The notes beneath the pieces were generated by a model. It saw only the letters and a list, made by a program, of their open reading frames with translations. It was not told the DNA's origin and made no database searches. From NCBI RefSeq assembly GCF_003719195.1, contig NZ_CP024996.1, positions 1,550,001 through 1,614,000 on the forward strand: DNA of 64,000 nucleotides, written 5' to 3'. Position numbers and translations under genes: made by a program. This document shows, piece after piece, positions 9,549 to 18,789 of the stretch (the first letter of the stretch is position 1; each line of letters begins with the position of its first letter). The DNA comes from Herbaspirillum rubrisubalbicans. Its GTDB lineage: Bacteria; Pseudomonadota; Gammaproteobacteria; Burkholderiales; Burkholderiaceae_D.

Positions 9549-10448
9549 TCAAGCGTAGATGATCAGCAGGGCCACGGCGATGATGAGACTGAACTTGGTG
9601 ATCTTGTAGACCGTCTTGTTCCAGTTCTTGAAGCGGCGGCGATACTGGCCGGCCAGCCAGACGAAGCGGAACAGCTTGTTGACGCGTCCGGTCTGGTCGC
9701 CGGTTTCATTGGGCGAGGACGCCGCGGTCATCATGGTGCGCCCCAGGAAACCATTGATGGCTTCGGCCCAGCGATAGCGCAGCGGACGCTCGACGTCGCA
9801 GAAGAGGATGATACGGTTCGTCTCGGTGCCGTTCTGCGCCCAGTGGATGAAGGTCTCATCGAACACCACGCTCTGGCCATCGCGCCAGCTATAGCGCTGG
9901 CCATCGACTTCGATGAAGCAGCGATCATCGTTGGGAGTGACCAGGCCCAGATGGTAGCGCAGCGAACCGGCAAAGGGATCGCGGTGGCGATTGAGGGTGC
10001 CGCCCGGGGCCAGTTCAGCAAACATGGCGGCCTTGACGCTGGGAATGCGTTTGAGGATCTCGACCGTCTTGGGGCAGAACTTTTCAGCCGAGGGGTGGCT
10101 GGCGTTGTACCACTTCAGATAGAAGCGCTTCCAGCCGGCCTTGAAGAAGGAGTTGAAGCCGGCATCATCATTCTTTTCTGCGGCCTTGATCTTGGCCATC
10201 TCGCGCAGGGCCACGGCTTCATCGCGGATCACTTCCCAGTTCTGGTCGATGATGGCCAGGTCCTGGAACTCCTTGACCGCCGGGTAGGGCACGGCCGGTA
10301 CGCGCGAGAAGGCGTACATGAACAGGTTGATGGGCGACATGATCGACGAATGGTCGAAGAACTGCCGCAGGAAGGGCAGACGCACGCGGCCACGGAAGTG
10401 GATGAAGAGGATGGAAAACAGATATATGAAGACAATAGCCCACTTCAT
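9549..10448 (-). CDS. lpxO: Aspartyl/asparaginyl beta-hydroxylase family lipid A hydroxylase LpxO
   Basis: Fe(II)/2-oxoglutarate-dependent dioxygenase that adds a 2-hydroxyl group to a lipid A acyl chain. The protein has 299 residues; the ATG at 10448 follows AAGGATCC and starts MKWAIVFIYLFSILFIHFRG, a membrane segment typical of LpxO. The iron site is His155 and Asp157 in NRHRDPF with His202 in FIHWAQN, and Arg212 in the following NRIILF block is placed to bind 2-oxoglutarate. A hydrophobic C-terminus suggests a second membrane contact. The gene is monocistronic with its own terminator. Sibling family members that hydroxylate peptides lack the N-terminal anchor, so LpxO is preferred. Confidence 0.85.
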   Translation of the reverse strand: MKWAIVFIYLFSILFIHFRGRVRLPFLRQFFDHSSIMSPINLFMYAFSRVPAVPYPAVKEFQDLAIIDQNWEVIRDEAVALREMAKIKAAEKNDDAGFNSFFKAGWKRFYLKWYNASHPSAEKFCPKTVEILKRIPSVKAAMFAELAPGGTLNRHRDPFAGSLRYHLGLVTPNDDRCFIEVDGQRYSWRDGQSVVFDETFIHWAQNGTETNRIILFCDVERPLRYRWAEAINGFLGRTMMTAASSPNETGDQTGRVNKLFRFVWLAGQYRRRFKNWNKTVYKITKFSLIIAVALLIIYA

Positions 10449-10750
10449 TGCAGGATCCTTTGATGTTGCTGGCCTTTTTATATGAAGCAAAAGGCCGGGA
10501 CGGATATTCGTCCATATGAGGGTGAGGCCGGAGAGATCAATGCTGATATCAGGCAAAGGCAGCCGTAAGGCGCAAGATGCGTGATGATGAGCTTGGATTC
10601 CCGGTGGCTGCGCAGCCCTGGCAAGCTGCCGGCAACGCAGAGCAAGCGGGGATTCTACACCAAGGGGGTGTCAGCGTTTGTAAGCGGTGGGTATTGCCCT
10701 ATGTGAATCTTCTTGCAATAGGGGCTGCGCTGACCCAGATCAAACGGGCA

Positions 10751-10778
10751 AAAAAAAGGACCGGGAATTCCGGTCCTT
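10751..10778 (-). terminator. Rho-independent terminator of dadA
   Basis: A 9-bp perfect stem (10756-10764 with 10770-10778) and loop GAATT are followed on the minus strand by a run of Ts. It begins 23 bp after the dadA stop codon. Confidence 0.88.
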
Positions 10779-10800
10779 CTGGGGAGGTGAAGAACAACGC

Positions 10801-12111
10801 TCAAGCCGCCTGGGTCACCACTTGGCGCGCACGGTTCCAGCGCGGCAGGCCGGTGAAGGCAAAATCGATTTCCGGCACGTGACCGGCGACGATCTCGGCA
10901 ATGGCCCGGCCCGAACCGCAACCCATGGTCCAGCCCAGGGTACCGTGGCCGGTGTTGAGGTAGAGGTTGGCGAACTTGGTCTTGCCCACATACGGCACGT
11001 TGGAGGGCGTCAGCGGACGCAGGCCGGTCCAGTAGGTCGGGTTCTCGTAATCGCAGCCATCCGGGAACAACTCACGGGTGCGGCGGGTGATGGCTTCGCA
11101 GCGGGTGGTGTTCAGTTCGCGGGTGTAGCCGTTCAACTCGCAGGTGCCGGCTACGCGCAGGCGGTCGCCCAGGCGCGAGACCACCAGCTTGTAGCCATCG
11201 TCGGTGAGCGAGACGGTGGGGGCGGCGTCGGGGTTGGTGATCTGGTAGGTGGCCGAATAGCCCTTGCCAGGGTAGAGCAGCAGATCGATGCCCAGCGGCT
11301 TGACCAGTTGCTGCGAGAAGCTGCCCATGGCGACCACGAAGGTATCGGCCTTGAGCACTTCATGGCGGCCATCAGGGTTGATGATCTCTACGCCGGTCAC
11401 GCGGGCGGCCGCACCGGTACCTTCGGTGATGAGGCGGGTGATGGTGGTGGAATAGCGGAATTCGACACCGGCTTCCTCGCTCTTCTTGGCCAGGCCCGTG
11501 GTGAGCTTGAAGACATCGCCCGATTCATCGGTGGCGGTGAAGTCGCCGCCGACGATCTTGTTGCGGATCGAGGCCAGCGCCGGTTCGATGCGCACCACTT
11601 CATCGGCGCCGATGGATTCACGCGGGCAACCGAGGTCGCGCATCAACTTGGCGGCCGGCAGGGAATCCTGGAATTCCTTTTCTTCAGTATAGAAGTGCAG
11701 GATGCCGCGGGTCAGGTGGTCGTACTGGATGCCGGTTTCGGCGCGCACGGCTTGCAGGGTCTGGCGGCTGTATTCGCACAGGGCCACGATGTTGCGGATG
11801 TTTTCATCGGTGCGGGCGGCGGTGCATTCGCGCAGGAAGGCCAGGGCCCACTTCCATTGCAGCCACTCGGGGCGGAAGCGATAGAGCAGCGGGGCATCTT
11901 CCTTGCCCAGCCACTTCAAGACCTTCATCGGGGCGGCCGGATTGGCCCAGGGTTCGGCGTGCGACACCGAGATCTGGCAGCCGTTGGCGAAGCTGGTTTC
12001 CTGCGCGGCTCCGGGCTGGCGTTCGATGACGGTGACGTCGTAACCCTGCTTCTTGAGGAACCAGGCGGAAGCGGTTCCGATAATGCCTGCGCCCAATACG
12101 ATCACTTTCAT
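10801..12111 (-). CDS. dadA: D-amino acid dehydrogenase small subunit (FAD)
   Basis: Membrane-associated flavoprotein that oxidatively deaminates D-amino acids, mainly D-alanine, to 2-oxo acids and passes electrons to the respiratory chain. It has 436 residues, close to the usual 430-435. It starts MKVIVLGAGIIGTASAWFLKK, the Rossmann FAD motif, preceded by a GAGAG-type ribosome binding site. The C-terminal GLRPLTPSNVPYVG and LNTGHGTLGWTMGCGSGR blocks are characteristic of DadA. No alanine racemase gene (dadX) is next to it. The 190-bp upstream region is rich in dyads, which points to regulation. The racemase, hydantoinase and carbamoylase genes 16 kb away produce D-amino acids that this enzyme could use; that link is inference. 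Confidence 0.92.
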   Translation of the reverse strand: MKVIVLGAGIIGTASAWFLKKQGYDVTVIERQPGAAQETSFANGCQISVSHAEPWANPAAPMKVLKWLGKEDAPLLYRFRPEWLQWKWALAFLRECTAARTDENIRNIVALCEYSRQTLQAVRAETGIQYDHLTRGILHFYTEEKEFQDSLPAAKLMRDLGCPRESIGADEVVRIEPALASIRNKIVGGDFTATDESGDVFKLTTGLAKKSEEAGVEFRYSTTITRLITEGTGAAARVTGVEIINPDGRHEVLKADTFVVAMGSFSQQLVKPLGIDLLLYPGKGYSATYQITNPDAAPTVSLTDDGYKLVVSRLGDRLRVAGTCELNGYTRELNTTRCEAITRRTRELFPDGCDYENPTYWTGLRPLTPSNVPYVGKTKFANLYLNTGHGTLGWTMGCGSGRAIAEIVAGHVPEIDFAFTGLPRWNRARQVVTQAA

Positions 12112-12157
12112 CTTGCTCTCCCGGTTTTGCATGAACTTGCTGGATGGTTGTTAAGAC

Positions 12158-12199
12158 GTTCGCATCGCTGAAAAGAAATGCGAACAATGCAAGCATTGT
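12158..12199. promoter_or_regulatory. Two overlapping dyads upstream of dadA
   Basis: A perfect palindrome ACAATGC-AA-GCATTGT spans 12184-12199. Just inside it toward the gene, GTTCGCAT (12158-12165) is inverted as ATGCGAAC (12178-12185). They lie 47-88 bp upstream of the dadA start, a usual place for an operator or activator site. Lrp/AsnC-type regulation is known for dad genes in other bacteria; here it is only a suggestion. Confidence 0.5.
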
Positions 12200-12246
12200 A
12201 AGAAAAGCGTGATTGCCGATGTAATCAATGCTGGGCGAAATTTTTA

Positions 12247-12279
12247 TGAATAAAAAGAGGATTTTCTACTTTTTATTCA
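12247..12279. repeat. AT-rich inverted repeat between dadA and the following minus-strand gene
   Basis: TGAATAAAAAG (12247-12257) is inverted at 12269-12279 around an 11-nt centre. It lies 27 bp after the stop of the gene at 12306, and its minus-strand copy can form a weak A/T-rich hairpin, so it may act as that gene's terminator or as part of the dadA control region. Confidence 0.4.
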
Positions 12280-12305
12280 AAAGAAAAAGAAAATTCAGCC
12301 TTGAT

Positions 12306-12734
12306 TTACTTTTTTGAAGATGCGAAGCGCGCCATCTCTTCGGCCACCGCGCGCTCCACCGTTTCGGCCAGCGCATCGCGCAATCCTTCCTTGACGCGCT
12401 GCATCACCATATCGGAAAGATGGTCCAGCGCCAGCGCCATCTGGTCTTGCAGGTGTTGGTGCAGCACGGTATCGACGCGTTCCAGCAGGCTTTGCAGGAC
12501 GTTTTCGCGGATTTCCTGTTCCCATTGGCGATATTGCTCGGCGGCCGGCGTGACCGGCAGGGGCGTGGGAACGGCGGCCAGGATCGGCGCTGCTGCGGCT
12601 GGCGCCTGATAGCTGGCCGCTGCGGGTTGCAGATGGAAGGCGCCGGGCTGGGCGGGGGCGGCGTAGTCTGGTGCAGCCGGGGCCAGCGGGATGACTTCGG
12701 TCAGCAGGGGAATGGAGTGATCGTCTTGATTCAT
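12306..12734 (-). CDS. Uncharacterised protein downstream of holC
   Basis: A 142-residue protein with no domain I recognise. Residues 1-65 are rich in Pro and Ala and probably disordered. Residues 66-142 are strongly helical and charged (EQEIRENVLQSLLERVDTVL, then repeated Ala/Glu/Leu patterns), which suggests a coiled coil or amphipathic helices, ending in ARFASSKK. There is no signal peptide. It starts 25 bp after the holC stop on the same strand, so the two are probably co-transcribed. Small proteins of this composition beside holC are familiar in Burkholderiales but their role is not known to me. Confidence 0.75.
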   Translation of the reverse strand: MNQDDHSIPLLTEVIPLAPAAPDYAAPAQPGAFHLQPAAASYQAPAAAAPILAAVPTPLPVTPAAEQYRQWEQEIRENVLQSLLERVDTVLHQHLQDQMALALDHLSDMVMQRVKEGLRDALAETVERAVAEEMARFASSKK

Positions 12735-12759
12735 GGCAATACCTGACAGGGGGGCGGGC

Positions 12760-13179
12760 TCAGGCGGCCACGTGATGCGAGAGGGGATAGCCGCGTTCCT
12801 TGTAGAAGCGGTAGCGGTCACGGCCGGCGGCCTTGTCGGCGTCGTCGGCGGAAATGATTTCCAGCAGGCGTTCAAAGCGGGCGAAGTGCGCTGGCGTGTC
12901 GCTGCCCAGATTGATGAGGATCTGGTGGTGCGGTAGTTCGGTGTTGTCGTCGGCGGTCAGGATGATGGGCGTCTGCGCGGCCAGCGGGTCGCCGGCCATC
13001 ACGTGCGGCAGGAAATCCTGCTCGGAAAAGCTCCAGAGCGCCTGGTCCAGTTGCTGCAGTTCGGCACGGTCGCGCGCGCGCAGCACGATGCTGGCGCCCG
13101 CGGAGCGCGCCTTGCGCACCAGGCGGCAGACGTAGGCGATCTTTTGCGGGACGTTGCTGTGGAAGTCGATTCGGGTCAT
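12760..13179 (-). CDS. holC: DNA polymerase III subunit chi
   Basis: Clamp-loader accessory subunit that links the polymerase III holoenzyme to single-strand binding protein through the psi subunit. It has 139 residues, close to the typical 140-150, starting MTRIDFHSNVPQKIAYVCRL. Family features are the early CRLVRKA segment, LDQALWSFSEQDFLPHV and the ILINLGSDTPAHFARFERLLEI block. The ATG at 13179 is preferred because the family sequence begins there. The usual neighbour pepA is not upstream in this window; instead there is a 371-bp gap and then an unrelated low-GC gene, which suggests an insertion next to holC. Confidence 0.92.
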   Translation of the reverse strand: MTRIDFHSNVPQKIAYVCRLVRKARSAGASIVLRARDRAELQQLDQALWSFSEQDFLPHVMAGDPLAAQTPIILTADDNTELPHHQILINLGSDTPAHFARFERLLEIISADDADKAAGRDRYRFYKERGYPLSHHVAA

Positions 13180-13550
13180 CCCGTCAGTATAGTGGGTCGT
13201 GCTGCGGTGTGCCATTGGGAGGGGATAAAGAAAGCCCTTTACCAGGGCAGGCTGTCATCCATCTGAACGTTGCATTCTGCCGGCGGTAGTGGCTGGCGCT
13301 GTCGCATACCATCTGTAGGCGACAAACAAAAGCCTGGCGCGGTCATGACTGCGCTGCACCAGCTCTCTCATATTTTAAGAACTTTTCTTTACTGCAGCGG
13401 TCTGTCGCAGATCGCCGGCCTGCCTAGAATGCGATGCATGTGTATAAGGAAAATGCCGCCGATGTGGCCCTGACAGGGCCGCAGCGAACTGCGCTCTCAT
13501 CATGCATCTTCGGTTCGGGAGCGCGCACACCATATTAAAAGGCTTCTCAA
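13180..13550. other. Gene-free stretch between holC and the low-GC pair
   Basis: No coding sequence, RNA gene or convincing promoter is visible. The right half becomes A/T-rich, with TATTTTAAGAACTTTTCTTT near 13373-13390, and marks the change from core genome to the inserted pair at 13551-15403. The holC promoter should lie near 13190-13240. Confidence 0.5.
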
Positions 13551-14552
13551 ATGGGTGACCTGGTCAAGACGGTAGCACCAACCAACACGACGGAAAAATC
13601 CTTCACGGAAGTGGCCTGCGATTGCAATGATATGTGGTCCATCGTGCAACAATTCAGCACCATCCGTCTGTGTGAACAGAAGGGGAAGGGGAGTGGGAAA
13701 ATCTTGCAGGCCTACAGTACGCGGGCCAAGCGGATCGCAGCGACCTATGCGCGGTTTTATCTGGAAACCGAAGATGGCGGTAATCTCGACTTCAAAGGTC
13801 GTCACTATTGGATGGCATTGGGTGCGTTCGCCAGCAAGACAGTGGCCTGTTCGCTTGACATGCTGAGGGTAGAGATGCTGCAAACAGTCTTTCAGGGCCT
13901 GGGCAAGGGTAATCTTTGGCTCTTTTATGACATCAGTGGTTGGCACTATTACTACAACAAGTACCGGCAGAGCTTCGATTTGTGCATCAATCAGCGCAAC
14001 GCAGCAAAGTATTTGCAGCCCGTGCAGGAACAGATGAATTTCTACCCGTGGAAAGATGAAGCGCTTCCCAAGATTAAGAACATGAGCGATTGCGCTTACA
14101 TCAAAGTCGCATTCCAGAAGACGAGTGAGTTCGAGGGGCAGAAGAATGTCTCCAAACGGCCGCCAATTCAGATGGCCAATTTGCTGGCCATTGCCGACCA
14201 TGAACAGGGTGTGATACTGCAGCCGCTGATTTACGAGGATCCTGATTTCTCCAAGTGGGTTCGACGGCAGCGTTGGATGCTCATTCAGTGGGCCAGTCCT
14301 GATCTACAACTGGTTTTCAACCACGCTTGCGATACCAAAAATGTCTTGCTCAAATCGGTCGCGCCTGACGACACTGTCCTGGAAAACCTGAAGAGCCGGA
14401 TGTTCTGGATTTCTGCCGCAGCAAGCAAGTTTCATCATCTCATGCAGACGCAGACCGCTTATATGGAAAAGGAGCTACATGCCATCGCGGATTGGGTCAA
14501 CTTGTCCGATGACGGACTGGAGATCGAGCCTGCCTATATGCAGCCTTTCTGA
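13551..14552 (+). CDS. Uncharacterised protein, DUF2515-like; possible effector-locus protein
   Basis: A 333-residue soluble protein with no signal peptide and no clear membrane helix. I do not firmly recognise it. The block YWMALGAFASKTVACSLDML followed by GKGNLWLFYDISGWHYYYNK recalls DUF2515-type proteins found in accessory loci linked to type VI secretion; this is from memory and unverified. It contains many aromatic residues and a central CINQRNAAKY motif. Its GC content is clearly lower than the flanking core genes. Only 3 bp separate it from the next gene, a lipoprotein, so they form one transcription unit. No VgrG, PAAR or Rhs gene is present in the window. Confidence 0.7.
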   Translation: MGDLVKTVAPTNTTEKSFTEVACDCNDMWSIVQQFSTIRLCEQKGKGSGKILQAYSTRAKRIAATYARFYLETEDGGNLDFKGRHYWMALGAFASKTVACSLDMLRVEMLQTVFQGLGKGNLWLFYDISGWHYYYNKYRQSFDLCINQRNAAKYLQPVQEQMNFYPWKDEALPKIKNMSDCAYIKVAFQKTSEFEGQKNVSKRPPIQMANLLAIADHEQGVILQPLIYEDPDFSKWVRRQRWMLIQWASPDLQLVFNHACDTKNVLLKSVAPDDTVLENLKSRMFWISAAASKFHHLMQTQTAYMEKELHAIADWVNLSDDGLEIEPAYMQPF

Positions 14553-14555
14553 CAA

Positions 14556-15403
14556 ATGAAATCAATCTTCGTCCGCGCGTTTTTCGTCGTCTTGCTTTCG
14601 GCTTGCAGCCCATCTCATCAGGAACACGTTCCCATGTCTTCTCTTGCCGTTTCCATCAATGTCTCTCCCGAAAAACTGCTACGTGAGCACGGTGATCAAA
14701 TCAAGGTCGTCAAGCAGGGGCCGGGCATCAATTTTTACACCGCGCAATGGACGCAGCAGTCGCCGGGATCCGTGACGATCCAGCCTGGGAAATTCCAGTT
14801 CACCATCCCCTATGTGCTGGGCCTGCAAGGTGTGGAGGAATCCCGCGCGCCGGCGGAGGGAGTGGTGCAATACGAGATATTCGCCGGTATCACTGGCCCT
14901 GACCTGATCGGTCATGATGAGGCGCGCCAGAAGTTCTTTGCCCTGTTGCAGGGTATTCGCAAGGCTGGCTGGACCCCCTTCATTGATCGCGATGATCCGC
15001 GCATACGGGGCAGGCAACGGCTCGAATACGTGCTCAAGAGCTCCTCTGCCAGCAGCTTGGACCCGGACTACGAGCCTACCCTGGCCGAATGGATGCAATT
15101 GGAAGATCTTTCCAGGTGGACCTTTTACGCTGACCACGCCTACCTCTCTGTCGCCTTCAAGAGGGAAGCCAGTCTGCGCGATCCTGACAAGCCGGGCGCT
15201 TATCTGCTGACCTATACGTTGATGAGTGAAAACCAGCATTTCCGCACCTACGTGCCCCCCAGGAGCGGGATCGCTGGAAAGAGCTGCTTCCCGCCACCCT
15301 CAAGACGTTGCAGGCGCAACGGCAGCAAGCGGAAAAGGAGTGGCGTTTGAAGGGGGCGAGCATTGATGAAGGATATGTCGATCCGCGCGTTCCCCAGCTC
15401 TAG
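14556..15403 (+). pseudogene. Lipoprotein gene with a 3' frameshift in a C run
   Basis: The start encodes MKSIFVRAFFVVLLSACSPS, a lipoprotein signal with lipobox LSAC and acylated Cys17, so the mature protein would sit in the periplasm on a membrane. The uninterrupted frame stops at 15350 and ends in an Arg-rich tail (SRRCRRNGSKRKRSGV) typical of out-of-frame high-GC DNA. Shifting frame at the six-C run 15255-15260 restores a natural ending, QERDRWKELLPATLKTLQAQ and so on to YVDPRVPQL, with a stop at 15401-15403. One extra C would join the two parts. It is either a recent mutation, a slippage site or a sequencing error. As partner of the gene before it, an immunity-type role is plausible but unproven. 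Confidence 0.75.
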
Positions 15404-15505
15404 GCCGGCTCCAGGCGCACCACAATCTGCTGGCCATTGAGCGCCTGGATGAAAAAAGGCCCGCACGCAGGCGGGCCATCCTTGGCGGGCAAGCAGACCA
15501 GAGGC

Positions 15506-17581
15506 TTATGCCGCCATCCCACTATGCCGCAACAGCGCATCAATACTCGGCTCCCGACCACGGAACGCCTTGAAGGACTCGATCGCCGGACGTGAACCGC
15601 CCACGGCCAGGATTTCCTGCTGGAAGCGGCGGCCGGTTTCCAGCGAGATCACATTGCCACTGGTGGCAGCCGCCTCTTCGAAGGCGCTGTAGGCATCTGC
15701 CGACAGCACTTCGGCCCACTTGTAGCTGTAGTAGCCCGCCGCGTAACCACCCGCGAAGATGTGCGAGAAGGAGTGCTGGAAGCGGTTGAATTCCGGCGGG
15801 CGGATCACGGCGATGCGGTCGCGCACGCTGTCGAGCAGTTGCTGCACGGTCTGCTGGCCACCGACTTCATATTCATGGTGGATCAGCATGTCGAACAGCG
15901 AAAACTCCACCTGGCGCAGCATCTGCAGGCCGGACTGGAAGTTCTTGGCGGCGATCATCTTGTCGTACAGCGCACGCGGCAGCGGCTCGCCCGTCTCGGC
16001 GTGGGTGGTCAGCTGCTGCAGCACGTCCCATTCCCAGCAGAAGTTTTCCATGAACTGCGAGGGCAGTTCCACCGCATCCCACTCCACGCCGGAAATGCCC
16101 GATACGCCTACTTCATCGACTTGCGTCAACATGTGATGCAGGCCGTGGCCGAATTCGTGGAACAGGGTGATGACTTCATCATGGGTGAACAGGGCCGGCT
16201 TGGTCACGCCATCGACCACGGCAGGTTCGGTGAAATTGCAGATCAGATAGGCGATCGGGGTTTGCACGCCTTGCGCGGTCAGGCGGCGGGCGCGGGCGTC
16301 ATCCATCCAGGCGCCGCCACGCTTGCCGGAGCGAGCGTACAGGTCGAGATAGAACTGGCCGACCAGTTGGCCGTCGCGCTCGATGCGGAAGAACTTCACA
16401 TCCTTGTGCCACACCGGGGCGGTGTCGGGCTTGATCTGCACGCCGAACAGTTGCTGCGCCACCTGGAACAGGCCGCCGACCACCTTGGGTTCGGGGAAAT
16501 ATTGCTTCACTTCCTGTTCCGAGAAGGCATAGCGCTGTTCGCGCAGCTTTTCGGAGGCATAGGTGCTGTCCCAGGCCTTCAGTTCGTCCAGGCCCAGCTT
16601 TTCGCGGGCGAAGGTCTTCAGTTCTTCATAATCTTTCTGGCCGAAGGGGCGGGCGCGCTGGCCCAGGTCTTCCAGGAAGGCGATCACTTCGCTGGGCGAC
16701 TTGGCCATCTTGGCCACCAGCGAGACTTCGGCGAAGTTGGCATAGCCCAGCAGTTGTGCTTCTTCCTTGCGCAGTTGCAGGATCTGGTCGATGTTGGCGC
16801 TGTTGTCCCATTCCGGCTTGGCGCCGAGTTCGGACGCCTTGGTGGCGTTGGCGCGGTAGATCTGCTCGCGCAGTGCGCGATTATCTGCATATTGCAGAAC
16901 CGGGAAATAAGAGGGGAAGTGCAGGGTGAACTTGTAGCCGGGCTTGCCGTCCTTCTCGGCGGCGGCACGTGCAGCTTGCTTCACATCGGCCGGAAGCCCC
17001 GATAGTTCGGCTTCGTCTTCCACGAACAGGCCGAAATCATTGGTCGCATCCAGCACGTTCTCGGAGAAACGTGTGGTCAGCATGGCCTGCTTTTCCTGGA
17101 TCTCGGCGAAGCGTTCCTTCTTCTCTTCCGGCAGTTCGGCGCCGGACAGGCGGAAGTCACGCACGGCATTGTCCACTACCTTGCGGCGCGCCGCCGACAG
17201 GCTGGCGAAGGCCGGGCTGGCCTGCAAGGCCTTGTATTTCTCGAACAGCGCCAGGTTCTGACCCAGCGCGGTCCAGAATTCCACCAGGCGCGGCTGGTTT
17301 TCGTTGTAGGTGGCGCGCAGGGCCGGGGTGTCCATCACCGCATTCAAGTGGCCGACTACGCTCCAGGCGCGGCCCAGCTTTTCGGTGGCCGACTCCAGCG
17401 GCTCGACGAAATTGTCCCAGGTGACCTCGGTCATCGGCGCTTCCAGTTCGGTCACCAGACGGCTGGCGTCGGCCAGCAGCTTGTCCAGCGCCGGGGTGAC
17501 GTGTTCGGGCTTGATCGCGTCGAACTGGGCATAGCCCGAGAAATCGAGCAGGGGATTGGCGGCGATGTCGGTGGTGGTCAT
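15506..17581 (-). CDS. prlC: Oligopeptidase A (M3 family zinc metallopeptidase)
   Basis: Cytoplasmic endopeptidase that degrades short peptides, including cleaved signal peptides. It has 691 residues (the E. coli enzyme has 680). The zinc site is HEFGH in LFHEFGHGLHHMLTQ, with the downstream Glu in the SGISGVEWDAVELPSQFMEN region. The ATG at 17581 follows GAGAG and is preferred over an in-frame ATG at 17605. The C-terminus (PSIDALLRHSGMAA) is typical of this family. It lies 69 bp downstream of folD on the same strand, an arrangement that suggests one operon. Confidence 0.93.
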   Translation of the reverse strand: MTTTDIAANPLLDFSGYAQFDAIKPEHVTPALDKLLADASRLVTELEAPMTEVTWDNFVEPLESATEKLGRAWSVVGHLNAVMDTPALRATYNENQPRLVEFWTALGQNLALFEKYKALQASPAFASLSAARRKVVDNAVRDFRLSGAELPEEKKERFAEIQEKQAMLTTRFSENVLDATNDFGLFVEDEAELSGLPADVKQAARAAAEKDGKPGYKFTLHFPSYFPVLQYADNRALREQIYRANATKASELGAKPEWDNSANIDQILQLRKEEAQLLGYANFAEVSLVAKMAKSPSEVIAFLEDLGQRARPFGQKDYEELKTFAREKLGLDELKAWDSTYASEKLREQRYAFSEQEVKQYFPEPKVVGGLFQVAQQLFGVQIKPDTAPVWHKDVKFFRIERDGQLVGQFYLDLYARSGKRGGAWMDDARARRLTAQGVQTPIAYLICNFTEPAVVDGVTKPALFTHDEVITLFHEFGHGLHHMLTQVDEVGVSGISGVEWDAVELPSQFMENFCWEWDVLQQLTTHAETGEPLPRALYDKMIAAKNFQSGLQMLRQVEFSLFDMLIHHEYEVGGQQTVQQLLDSVRDRIAVIRPPEFNRFQHSFSHIFAGGYAAGYYSYKWAEVLSADAYSAFEEAAATSGNVISLETGRRFQQEILAVGGSRPAIESFKAFRGREPSIDALLRHSGMAA

Positions 17582-17650
17582 GGGCTCTCGTTTCTCTGAA
17601 AACATCCGGCAGCCAAGCTGCCGGAGGGTATTGCGCTAAGGGCGTGCCGA

Positions 17651-18496
17651 TCAGTTGCGTTCGGCGGCTTCGATGGTGTTGACCAGCAGCATGGTGATGG
17701 TCATCGGACCCACGCCACCCGGCACCGGGGTGATCCAGCCGGCGACTTCCTTTGCGTTGGCGAAATCGACGTCGCCGCACAGCTTGCCATTGTCATCGCG
17801 GTTCATGCCGACATCGATGACGACTGCGCCAGGCTTGACCATGTCGGCGGTGACGATATTGCGCTTGCCGGTAGCGACCACCAGGATGTCGGCCTGGCGG
17901 GTGTGGTGGCCAAGGTCACGGGTCTTGGAGTTACAGATAGTGACGGTGGCGCCGGCTTGCAAGAGCAACATCGCCTGCGGCTTGCCGACGATGTTCGATG
18001 CCCCGACCACCACGGCATTGGCGCCGCGCACCGGGTAATCGATCGATTCCAGCATCTTCATCACGCCATAGGGCGTGCAGGGGCGGAACAGCGGCTGGCC
18101 GGTCATCAACAGGCCGGCGTTGCTGACGTGGAAGCCGTCCACGTCCTTTTCCGGGGCGATGGCTTCGATCACCTTGTGGGCGTCGATGTGGGCCGGCAAC
18201 GGCAGTTGCACCAGGATGCCGTTGATCTTGGGATCGCCGTTGAGGGCGTCGATGCGGGCCAGCAGCTCGGCTTCCGTCATCGAGGCTTCATATTTCTCAA
18301 GAACGGAGTGAAGGCCATTGTCCTGGCAGGCCTTGACCTTGTTGCGCACATAGACCTGGGAAGCCGGGCTGTCGCCCACCAGGATCACGGCCAGGCCGGG
18401 TTGCTTGCCTTGGGCGGTGAGGGCGGCGGCGCGCTGGGCGACCTCGGCGCGCAGTTGTTGGGAGAGCAGGTTTCCGTCGATCAGTTGGGCAGACAT
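17651..18496 (-). CDS. folD: Bifunctional methylenetetrahydrofolate dehydrogenase/cyclohydrolase
   Basis: Interconverts 5,10-methylene-THF and 10-formyl-THF, supplying one-carbon units for purines and formyl-Met. It is 281 residues, the normal length. Visible signatures are [14 protein letters not shown] with the catalytic Lys, the substrate block [13 protein letters not shown], the [13 protein letters not shown] segment, the NADP loop [11 protein letters not shown] and the C-terminal [13 protein letters not shown]. It is the first gene of a probable folD-prlC unit. It is divergent from gshA across a 293-bp gap in which I see no other gene. Confidence 0.96.
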   Translation of the reverse strand: MSAQLIDGNLLSQQLRAEVAQRAAALTAQGKQPGLAVILVGDSPASQVYVRNKVKACQDNGLHSVLEKYEASMTEAELLARIDALNGDPKINGILVQLPLPAHIDAHKVIEAIAPEKDVDGFHVSNAGLLMTGQPLFRPCTPYGVMKMLESIDYPVRGANAVVVGASNIVGKPQAMLLLQAGATVTICNSKTRDLGHHTRQADILVVATGKRNIVTADMVKPGAVVIDVGMNRDDNGKLCGDVDFANAKEVAGWITPVPGGVGPMTITMLLVNTIEAAERN

Positions 18497-18789
18497 GGCA
18501 GATAAGGCAAATATAAGGATAAGGGCTGGGCTGGGAGGAAGGCGCCGGGCAGGCCGGGGCCACTGAAGGGCGCAAGGCGCCAGAACCCGTGATTATAAAG
18601 CCAGGCGAGGGGACCGACGACATGTGGGGCAGCAAGGCGATATTGCTGGATTGAAAATATTTTGTACTGCACTTTCCTTCATATCGGCTTTTGGGGCAGC
18701 GCACGACGGGGATTTGCAATTTCGGTTATGCTCCCGCAACCAAGCATCCCAGCCCCTGATAGATTTTGTAAAGATACAAGGATTACCGC

